Source: Phycisphaerales bacterium (lineage in GTDB: Bacteria > Planctomycetota > Phycisphaerae > Phycisphaerales > UBA1924). From it: DNA of 10,024 nt. The DNA lies in assembly GCA_029260335.1 (NCBI GenBank), contig JAJDDL010000246.1, positions 1-10,024 on the forward strand, in the 5' to 3' direction. The translations under genes and the position numbers were made by a program. Under the pieces are notes generated by a model that was given only the letters and a program-made list of their open reading frames with translations, ran no database searches and was not told the origin of the DNA. Shown here piece by piece: positions 1 through 5,445 of this stretch; position 1 is the first letter of the stretch, and each line of letters opens with the position of its first letter.

Positions 1-83
1 CCTCGGATTAGCGATCGAGTTTTCTTCAAGATAATGAGCGCACGATCGCGGAGTTCGCACAACCTGGAATGCTCTGAAAGCGG

Positions 84-1040
84 TTGCGTCCAGTCGAAAA
101 ACTCAATCTTCGGAGTTCAGGCATGATCAGAGGCGGTCTTGTCGGGGCGACCGGGTCCGGATTCATGGGCGCATCGAACCTGGGCTCTGGCGGAGTGGAT
201 GGGGTAACAAATATCGGCACCCTCGGAGTCCGCGATGCCGCCGTCCTGACGATCGAAGCCGGGGGCGTAGAGAACCAAGGCACTGTCCTAGTGAACTCCG
301 ATCACGCCGAGACCAATGCAACGCTCCGAGTCCGATCAGAGAATGTGGACGTTTCGGGCGAGGGCCAGGTCATCTTGAACGGCCCGCTTCCTCTTCACGC
401 ACAGATCGACAGCCCAACCGGTGGTTCGATCAACTTCGGGCCAGGACAGACGTTGAGTGGCAACGGCCAGCTTGTAACACCGATCCGGATGGAGGGTGTC
501 ATCGCGCCGGGGTTTGCATCGAGCGACCAGACCGCCACGACCGAGGTCTTCAGGCGCCTGACGCTTACTTCCTCTTCAATGATCCAAATCGACATCGACG
601 GTGTTGGGCAAGGCCAATTCGATAGCCTCCCGGGCAGCGGCCAATGGAGTCTTGCCGGTGAACTCGCCGTTGCAATCGCCGATGACTACGCGGCAGAGGT
701 CGGCGATACGTTCGGGATCATCGAGGCGGACTCTTTGGACGGAGCATTCGATACGCTCAACCTGCCCGACCTGGGAGCCAACCGCGTCATGCGGCTCGTG
801 CTTCGGGCCGATCGAGCGGAACTGGTAGTGACATGCCCTGCGGATCTGACCGGCTCGACTAATCCCAAGTCCGATGAGTTCGGGGTGCCGGATTTCCGGG
901 TCGACGCCGAGGATTTCTTCTTCTTCCTGGACGCCTTCGCGACCGACTCGCTGGACGTATGCGATATCAACGATGATCTGACATGCGACGCCGAGGACTT
1001 CTTCGCGTTCCTGGATCAGTTCGCCTTCGGATGTCCCTAG
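84..1040 (+). CDS. C-terminal part of a secreted beta-rich protein with dockerin-like GC tail; 5' end missing or broken
   Basis: About 250 residues of Gly/Asn/Thr-rich, beta-helix-like sequence (for example SGMIRGG, NIGTLGV, ENQGTVLV) are followed by a Cys-flanked tail from CPADL (residue 251) to GCP at 318. The tail holds two dockerin/EF-hand-like units, DAEDFFFFLDAF (from 274) and DAEDFFAFLDQF (from 302). The second is preceded by DINDDLTCDAED, which has acidic or polar residues at the spacing of a dockerin calcium loop. Tails of this kind end many secreted Phycisphaerae proteins, and an extracellular structural or surface role is inferred. The start is unsure. The frame opens after a TGA at 75-77; TTG 84 is the first start, while ATG 123 has GGAG (112-115) seven bases upstream. 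Neither gives a signal peptide, and the motif LNLRSSGMIRGG before ATG 123 reads like part of the repeat domain. The gene is therefore probably the 3' end of a longer one, interrupted by in-frame stops at 9-11 and 75-77 or by a frameshift. Catalytic function: none seen. Confidence 0.72.
   Translation: MRPVEKLNLRSSGMIRGGLVGATGSGFMGASNLGSGGVDGVTNIGTLGVRDAAVLTIEAGGVENQGTVLVNSDHAETNATLRVRSENVDVSGEGQVILNGPLPLHAQIDSPTGGSINFGPGQTLSGNGQLVTPIRMEGVIAPGFASSDQTATTEVFRRLTLTSSSMIQIDIDGVGQGQFDSLPGSGQWSLAGELAVAIADDYAAEVGDTFGIIEADSLDGAFDTLNLPDLGANRVMRLVLRADRAELVVTCPADLTGSTNPKSDEFGVPDFRVDAEDFFFFLDAFATDSLDVCDINDDLTCDAEDFFAFLDQFAFGCP
903..1025 (+). repeat. Internal duplication encoding two dockerin-like units
   Basis: Two 39-base copies (903-941 and 987-1025, 84 bases apart start to start) encode DAEDFFFFLDAFA and DAEDFFAFLDQFA. 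They agree at most codons and differ mainly at the FF/FA and DA/DQ positions. A tandem pair of such units is the normal architecture of dockerin domains. Confidence 0.75.
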
Positions 1041-1079
1041 CCGTCGCTCCGAGGCGTGCCTCGTTCATACCATGTCGGC

Positions 1080-2369
1080 ATGAGCATGCTTGAACCGTCC
1101 CTCGGCTGGGCACAGGCCGCCGATGACTCCGATCCGCTGAAAGACCTCCGTGAGCGTTTCCACATCCCGCCATCGGCTGCCGGAGATGGCCCGAGCATCT
1201 ACCTCGTCGGCAACTCCCTCGGCTGCATGCCCAAGGGCGTCGAGGCGGAGATGGCTCGGGAGTTCGACAACTGGAAGACGCTCGGCGTCGAAGCCCACCT
1301 CCAGGGCGACAGCCCTTGGTATCCATATCACGAATCACTCCGCGAGCCCGGTGCCCGCTTGGTCGGAGCGTTGCCGCACGAAGTCGTTTTCATGAACTCG
1401 CTGACGGTCAACCTGCACCTGATGATGGTCAGCTTCTACCGCCCGACCGCCGAGCGTCACAAGATCGTGATCGAAGAATCGGCGTTTCCCTCCGATCGCT
1501 ACGCCGTGGCGAGCCAGATCGAGTTCCATGGGTTCGATCCAAAGACGTCTCTCGTGCAACTCAAGCCGCGCGAGGGTGAGCGAGTGCTGCACGACGAGGA
1601 CATCATCGAGTTCCTCAAAGCCAACGCGAGCGACGTCGCCTTGGTCATGCTCCCGGGCGTGAACTACCTGAGCGGCCAGGTCTTCGACATGCAGGCGATC
1701 ACCGCCGCGGCTCGCCAAGCCGGATGCGCGGTCGGCTGGGATCTCGCGCACGCGGCGGGCAACATCCCCTTGAAACTCCACGAGTGGGGGCCCGACTTCG
1801 CGTGCTGGTGCAGCTACAAGTACCTGAACTCCGGCCCTGGCGCAATCGCCGGGTGCTTCGTGCACGAACGGCACACGCGCGAGGGGTCGGGTTCCAACTT
1901 CCCCCGCTTCGCCGGCTGGTGGGGCAACGACCCCAATACACGCTTTGAGATGGGCGAGCAGTTCGTACCCGTCGCCTCAGCCGACGCGTGGCAGCTCTCC
2001 AACCCGCCGATCTTCTCGATGACCCCCTTGCGGGTGAGTTTGGAACTGTTCGATCGCGCGACGATGGACGCTCTTCGTGCCAAGGCACTGCGGCTGAGCG
2101 AGTACACGCAGGTGTTGCTGGAGGCGCGTCTGGGTGATCGCATCCAGATCATCACGCCGAGTGAGCCCGAGCGGCGGGGCTGTCAGTTGTCGATTCTGGT
2201 GCCGGGCCAGTCTCGGCCGATCCACGATGCGTTGGGAAAGATGGGCATCGTGACCGATTTCCGTGCGCCCGATGTGATCCGCACCGCGCCGGTGCCGCTC
2301 TACAACACGTTCGCGGATGTCTATGGTTTCGTCGAGGGCCTTGAGCGGGCGCTCAGCGCAGGAGATTGA
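1080..2369 (+). CDS. kynU: Kynureninase
   Basis: PLP-dependent fold-type I hydrolase cleaving 3-hydroxykynurenine (or kynurenine) to 3-hydroxyanthranilate (or anthranilate) and L-alanine in the cytosol. Counting from ATG 1080 (429 residues), the visible motifs are GNSLG (44-48), NSLTVN (106-111), FPSDRYA (136-142), LPGVNYLSGQ (191-200), DLAHAAGN (221-228, Asp pairing with the cofactor ring nitrogen), SYKYLNSGPG with the PLP lysine K247, GWWGN (279-283) and QLSNPPI (305-311). H73 and N308 fall where the human enzyme has its substrate-binding His102 and Asn333. Length and wording (DFACWCSYKYLN, RGCQLSI, APVPLYN) read closer to the human-type enzyme than to the shorter Pseudomonas type, which fits a preference for 3-hydroxykynurenine; this comparison is from memory. 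Start choice: GTG 1056, ATG 1080 and ATG 1086 are all possible and none has a clear ribosome site; an ATG is preferred. The TGA at 2367 lies 9 bp before kmo, so the two are co-transcribed. Confidence 0.96.
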   Translation: MSMLEPSLGWAQAADDSDPLKDLRERFHIPPSAAGDGPSIYLVGNSLGCMPKGVEAEMAREFDNWKTLGVEAHLQGDSPWYPYHESLREPGARLVGALPHEVVFMNSLTVNLHLMMVSFYRPTAERHKIVIEESAFPSDRYAVASQIEFHGFDPKTSLVQLKPREGERVLHDEDIIEFLKANASDVALVMLPGVNYLSGQVFDMQAITAAARQAGCAVGWDLAHAAGNIPLKLHEWGPDFACWCSYKYLNSGPGAIAGCFVHERHTREGSGSNFPRFAGWWGNDPNTRFEMGEQFVPVASADAWQLSNPPIFSMTPLRVSLELFDRATMDALRAKALRLSEYTQVLLEARLGDRIQIITPSEPERRGCQLSILVPGQSRPIHDALGKMGIVTDFRAPDVIRTAPVPLYNTFADVYGFVEGLERALSAGD

Positions 2370-2378
2370 CAAGAAACC

Positions 2379-3833
2379 ATGCCCATTCGTGGACCGAACG
2401 AGGTCGTCATCGTCGGCGCCGGCCTCGCCGGGACGTTGCTCGCAACGTTCCTGGGAAGGCGCGGCAGGCGCGTGAGTATCCTGGAGCGACGCCCCGACCC
2501 TCGCGCCCAAGGATTCATTGGCGGGCGTTCGATCAACCTGGCGCTCTCGGCTCGGGGGATTGACGCGCTGCGCCGGGTTGGCCTGGCCGACCGGGTGCTG
2601 GCCGACGCGATTCCCATGACCGGGCGGATGATCCACACGTCCGCCGGGGCTCTCACCTACCAGGCATATAGCAAGAACCAAGCCGACGCGATCCACTCGG
2701 TGTCTCGCGCTCAACTGAATCTGACGCTGCTGGAAGCCGCGGGCGAGATGGACCAGGTCTCGATCCATTTCAACGAGAGGTGTTCGGCGATCAACTTTGA
2801 TCGGCCGTATGCCACAACCATGAACGAGCAGACCGGCCAGCAGCGCCAATGGCCTTGCGAGTTAGTCGTGGGTGCCGACGGGGCGTTTTCCGCAGTTCGC
2901 CAGGCGATGGAGGCTCGTCCGGGATTCAGCTTCTCCCAGAGCTACCTCTCGCACGGCTACAAGGAACTGCATATCCCACCCGCCGAGGCGTGCGGGGTCG
3001 ACGCCAACCGCTATGACGGGTTCGCGATGGAGCCGCACGCGCTGCACATCTGGCCTCGCGGCGGGGCCATGATGATCGCGCTGCCCAACGCCGACAAGAG
3101 CTTTACCTGCACGCTGTTCTGGCCCTACGAGGGCGAGCACAGCTTCGATGAGGCTTCGCGCGTGGGCGTGCGGATGTTCTTCCAGCGCGAATACCGCGAT
3201 GTGCTCGGGGTCATGCCCACGCTCGTCGACGACTTCGAGCAGAATCCCGTCTCGCACCTGGCGACCATGCGTGCCACCCCCTGGCATCTGAGCGAGCACG
3301 TCGTGCTCGTCGGAGACGCGGCTCACGCGGTTGTACCGTTTTACGGCCAGGGCATGAACGCCTCGTTTGAAGACTGCGTTTCGCTCAGCCATTGCCTGGA
3401 CAAGAACAACACCCAGGCCGATGCGCTTCGGGCTTATGACGCGGATCGCAAGATTCACGCCGACGCGATCGCGGATCTGGCCCTCCAGAACTTCGTGGAG
3501 ATGCGAGACAAGGTCGGCTCGCCGAGATTCCTGCTCTGGAAACGGACCGAGAAGACCCTGCACAGGTTCGTCGGCGGCTGGTACGTGCCGCTCTACAACC
3601 TGATCTCATTCTCGACGGTGCCGTATGAGTTTGCCCGTCGCCGGGCCCGCCGGGCGAACAGCATGGTGGTCGGGATCCCCATCGCCGTCATCGTGATCGC
3701 CATCCTGGTCCTGCTCGCGGTCCTCTCTCTAATCCACTGGGCTATCGCGAGCGTGCTCGGCCTTGGGGTTATCGCGCTGATCGCCTGGCTCGTTCATCTG
3801 GCAGGCGAGGGGCGTGAAATCCGTCTGCCCTGA
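2379..3833 (+). CDS. kmo: Kynurenine 3-monooxygenase with C-terminal double membrane segment
   Basis: FAD- and NADPH-dependent aromatic hydroxylase converting L-kynurenine to 3-hydroxykynurenine with O2. The 484 residues show the Rossmann GAGLAG (13-18) with E36 ending strand 2, the family signature GRSINLALSARG (49-60), the DG motif VVGADGAFSAVR (163-174), YKELHIP (194-200) and the FAD GD motif VGDAAHAVVPFYGQGMN (311-327). NFVEMR (371-376) supplies the Asn and Glu known to bind substrate in KMO, and PLYNLISFS (404-412) follows. After a basic stretch (RRRARR, 420-425) come two hydrophobic segments, about 429-451 and 454-475, ending in a short polar tail. Soluble bacterial KMOs such as that of Pseudomonas lack a clear anchor, whereas eukaryotic KMO has a C-terminal membrane region, so membrane attachment is inferred here. 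Start ATG 2379 is 9 bp after the kynU stop and leaves only a short lead before the FAD motif; no strong ribosome site is seen. The next gene begins 18 bp downstream in the same reading frame. Confidence 0.96.
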   Translation: MPIRGPNEVVIVGAGLAGTLLATFLGRRGRRVSILERRPDPRAQGFIGGRSINLALSARGIDALRRVGLADRVLADAIPMTGRMIHTSAGALTYQAYSKNQADAIHSVSRAQLNLTLLEAAGEMDQVSIHFNERCSAINFDRPYATTMNEQTGQQRQWPCELVVGADGAFSAVRQAMEARPGFSFSQSYLSHGYKELHIPPAEACGVDANRYDGFAMEPHALHIWPRGGAMMIALPNADKSFTCTLFWPYEGEHSFDEASRVGVRMFFQREYRDVLGVMPTLVDDFEQNPVSHLATMRATPWHLSEHVVLVGDAAHAVVPFYGQGMNASFEDCVSLSHCLDKNNTQADALRAYDADRKIHADAIADLALQNFVEMRDKVGSPRFLLWKRTEKTLHRFVGGWYVPLYNLISFSTVPYEFARRRARRANSMVVGIPIAVIVIAILVLLAVLSLIHWAIASVLGLGVIALIAWLVHLAGEGREIRLP

Positions 3834-3851
3834 ATCCCAGAGCAAGGAACT

Positions 3852-4694
3852 GTGTCGTTGGCCAAGCAAGCCCCCCATGTCCGTGAGTTGCCCGGTCCCC
3901 CTGCGGGAGATCCATATTGCGGCAACTGTGGTTATCCCCTTGCCGGGCTCGAGGACGCAAGCAAGTGTCCCGAATGCGGCAGGCCCCTGGTTGAAGTCCT
4001 GCTTCGCGGCACCCAGATCGCCTCGTATCGCGCCAAACGCTACTCGAGCGATGCCACGCTCTTCGGTCTCCCGGTAGTCAGCATCGCCTTCGGCCCCCGG
4101 CCGGAGTTCGGCGAGGCCCGAGGGGTCGCCAAGGGAATCATCGCCTTCGGGGATGTCGCGATCGGTGGCATCGCCGCCGGCGGCACCTCGATCGGCGTCG
4201 TCTCCGCGGGCGGGCTCGCCTTGGGAGGGGTCTCATTTGGCGGCATGAGCGTTGGCCTCATTGCGGCGGCCGGTGGAGGTGCGATCGGAGGCATGGCGAT
4301 CGGTGGTGGTGCGGTCGGAGGGCTCGCCGTGGGAGGTGGAGCGATCGGGATCGTCGCCAAGGGCGGGGGGGCAGCAGGGATCTACGCCGCCGGAGGGGGC
4401 ACCGCCGGAAGGCATGTCATCAACGGCCAGCAGCAAGACTCTGAGGCCCAGCAGATGTTCCAGGATCTGAGTTGGTTCTTCGGTCCGACGCTTGGTCCGA
4501 CCGGCGGAGGCATGAGTTCGACTTCGTCGTTCTTCTTACACCCGATGGCGTCGATTGGCGCGATCGCGGGTGTGCTTTCGATTGCGATTCTGCTCGCCGC
4601 ACTCCTGGCCAAGCGGCGCGGGTCTGATCCGTTCCCGAGACCGGCGCACGCGCACGGCCCACCGCCGCAACAAGTGCCGGACGATCGCAAGTGA
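3852..4694 (+). CDS. Unrecognised zinc-ribbon protein with Gly-rich decapeptide repeats and C-terminal membrane helix
   Basis: The function is not known to me. Residues 23-42 form a rubredoxin-like zinc ribbon (CGNC at 23-26, CPEC at 39-42), a knuckle common in planctomycete membrane proteins. A linker (VVSIAFGPRPEFGEARGVAKG, 75-95, split by Gly/Pro) leads into nine near-perfect ten-residue repeats at 96-186 with consensus hydrophobic-hydrophobic-A-x-G-G-x-A-I-G. A polar Gln/Ser region follows, then one predicted transmembrane helix at about 233-254 followed by AKRRG and a Pro/His-rich tail. The KRR after the helix would normally lie in the cytoplasm. The period-10 hydrophobic/Gly pattern suggests a beta-solenoid or other stacked fold, possibly a scaffold; this is inference. 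Start: GTG 3852 lies 3 bases after AAGGA (3844-3848), and TTG 3858 would be better spaced at 9. The gene sits between kmo and kynB, overlaps kynB by 4 bp, and is therefore expressed with the kynurenine enzymes. Similar Gly-rich zinc-ribbon proteins occur widely in planctomycetes, so a pathway-specific role is unproven. Confidence 0.85.
   Translation: MSLAKQAPHVRELPGPPAGDPYCGNCGYPLAGLEDASKCPECGRPLVEVLLRGTQIASYRAKRYSSDATLFGLPVVSIAFGPRPEFGEARGVAKGIIAFGDVAIGGIAAGGTSIGVVSAGGLALGGVSFGGMSVGLIAAAGGGAIGGMAIGGGAVGGLAVGGGAIGIVAKGGGAAGIYAAGGGTAGRHVINGQQQDSEAQQMFQDLSWFFGPTLGPTGGGMSSTSSFFLHPMASIGAIAGVLSIAILLAALLAKRRGSDPFPRPAHAHGPPPQQVPDDRK
4137..4409 (+). repeat. Nine tandem 30-base units encoding decapeptide repeats
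   Basis: The reading frame gives nine units in register, among them IIAFGDVAIG, GIAAGGTSIG, VVSAGGLALG, GVSFGGMSVG, GMAIGGGAVG, GLAVGGGAIG, IVAKGGGAAG and IYAAGGGTAG. One unit (LIAAAGGGAIG) has an extra residue. DNA units share gcgatcgg- and ggcgg-type words but are diverged, so the repeat is conserved at protein level more than at DNA level. Unit-number changes by slippage are conceivable. Confidence 0.85.
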
Positions 4695-5314
4695 TCGAGC
4701 GAATCTACGACATCTCGCCCGCGCTCTCGCCCAACACAGCGGTCTTCCCAGGCGACACGCCATTGACGCGCGAGATCTTGCTCGACACTGCCAACGGCGA
4801 TCCGATTACGCTCTCGACGCTTCATTCAACCGTGCATCTCGGCTCACACGCCGACGCCGCGAGCCACTACGGCAACAACGCCCCGACCATCGATCAGATG
4901 CCCTTGGAACACTTCCTTGGGCCATGTCGAGTGGTGGAGGCCCAGGTCAAGGCCGGCGAGTCTGTGACGCCCGCGCGCGTGCAAGTTCCGCCGGGGACCG
5001 CGCGGGTGCTCATTCGTACGGGCTCGCAGCCCGACAAGCATGTGTTTCCGCCGGACTTTGTACCGCTCAGTGTCGAGCTCATAGATGCGCTCGCCGAGCA
5101 GGGTGTTATCACCGTCGGCGTGGATACGCCGAGCGTGGACGCGTGCGATTCCAAGGAATTGCCGGTGCACGCAAGCTTTCTGCGCAACAAGATTGCGATT
5201 ATCGAGGGGCTGGTGCTCGATGCGGTGCCGGTGGGCGATTACGAGCTGATCGCGCTGCCGCTGAAGCTTGTCGGGTTCGATGCGAGCCCAGTGCGAGCGA
5301 TCCTGCGCGGCTAG
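4691..5314 (+). CDS. kynB: Kynurenine formamidase (arylformamidase), cyclase family
   Basis: Metal-dependent hydrolase converting N-formyl-L-kynurenine to L-kynurenine and formate in the cytosol. The 207 residues match the usual KynB length. DISPALSP opens the protein, FPGDTP is at 19-24, and the metal motif HxxxHxDxxxH is seen as H49-LGS-H53-A-D55-AAS-H59. H160 and E172 correspond to the remaining metal ligands known in bacterial KynB structures. VGVDTPSVD (142-150) and DYELIALPLKL (183-193), followed by DASPVRAILR, are the family's C-terminal signature. The usual DAP in the metal motif reads DAA here, a minor change. The start is GTG 4691, whose GTGA overlaps the stop of the preceding gene; no separate ribosome site is visible, so translation is probably coupled. 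The cyclase family also contains other hydrolases, but the neighbours kynU and kmo make KynB the clear choice. The stop codon lies inside the left arm of the downstream inverted repeat. Confidence 0.94.
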   Translation: MIERIYDISPALSPNTAVFPGDTPLTREILLDTANGDPITLSTLHSTVHLGSHADAASHYGNNAPTIDQMPLEHFLGPCRVVEAQVKAGESVTPARVQVPPGTARVLIRTGSQPDKHVFPPDFVPLSVELIDALAEQGVITVGVDTPSVDACDSKELPVHASFLRNKIAIIEGLVLDAVPVGDYELIALPLKLVGFDASPVRAILRG

Positions 5315-5435
5315 CGGTGGTGCCGTGGTGTCAGTGAGACTTCGAACGAAGGCCACGCCGATCGCACGAAAGGCACCGGACAAATCGCGTGGCCTTCGCC
5401 GCAAGGCCTCCTCAGACCACGGCACCTTTTGCTAG
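5311..5435. terminator. Long inverted repeat between convergent operons; probable terminator or small palindromic element
   Basis: The 11-base arm GGTGCCGTGGT (5319-5329) is matched perfectly by its complement ACCACGGCACC (5416-5426). Beyond a 3/4-base mismatch, CTAGC (5311-5315) also pairs with GCTAG (5431-5435). The plus-strand right arm is followed at once by TTTT (5427-5430), which fits termination of the kyn transcript. The minus-strand copy lacks a T-run. The 86-base interior holds a second perfect stem. The left arm overlaps the kynB stop codon. The CTAG at both ends could alternatively be a target duplication of a miniature element. Confidence 0.55.
5347..5398. repeat. Inner 12-bp perfect inverted repeat
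   Basis: CGAAGGCCACGC (5347-5358) and GCGTGGCCTTCG (5387-5398) are exact complements separated by 28 bases. The stem is nested inside the larger inverted repeat at 5311-5435 and would form on RNA from either strand. No T-run follows on either strand, so on its own it is not a canonical intrinsic terminator. GGCACC in its loop (5372-5377) could compete for the outer left arm's GGTGCC. Confidence 0.7.
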
Positions 5436-5445
5436 AACTGAAGAC

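Larger units (their letters stand above)
1080..5314 (+). other. Kynurenine-pathway operon (kynU-kmo-orf280-kynB)
   Basis: Four co-directional genes have spacings of 9 bp (kynU-kmo), 18 bp (kmo to the repeat protein) and a 4-bp GTGA overlap (repeat protein to kynB). Three encode consecutive steps from N-formylkynurenine to 3-hydroxyanthranilate. No promoter could be identified in the 39 bp upstream of kynU, so transcription may begin inside or before the preceding gene. The gene order is the reverse of the reaction order. A nested inverted repeat at the 3' end is the likely terminator. Confidence 0.85.

Noticed and set aside
30..35. GATAAT as a possible -10 promoter box
   Set aside because: No acceptable -35 box lies about 17 bases upstream, and the following gene appears to lack its true N-terminus, so a promoter here is unsupported.
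1977..2849. Long minus-strand open frame (290 codons) spanning the kynU-kmo junction
   Set aside because: It crosses two well-supported genes on the other strand, shows no recognisable domain and is Arg/His-rich, as expected of an antisense shadow in high-GC DNA.
2862..3563. Minus-strand 233-codon frame within kmo
   Set aside because: It is fully antisense to the catalytic core of kmo, with no family resemblance.
4040..4360. Minus-strand Pro-rich frame (repeats of APPP/MPP)
   Set aside because: This is the reverse complement of the Gly-rich decapeptide repeats, where GGC/GGA become GCC/TCC codons; the periodicity is inherited from the plus-strand gene.
4137..4409. CRISPR-like or satellite array
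   Set aside because: The 30-base periodicity is coding, in frame, diverged at DNA level and lacks spacers.
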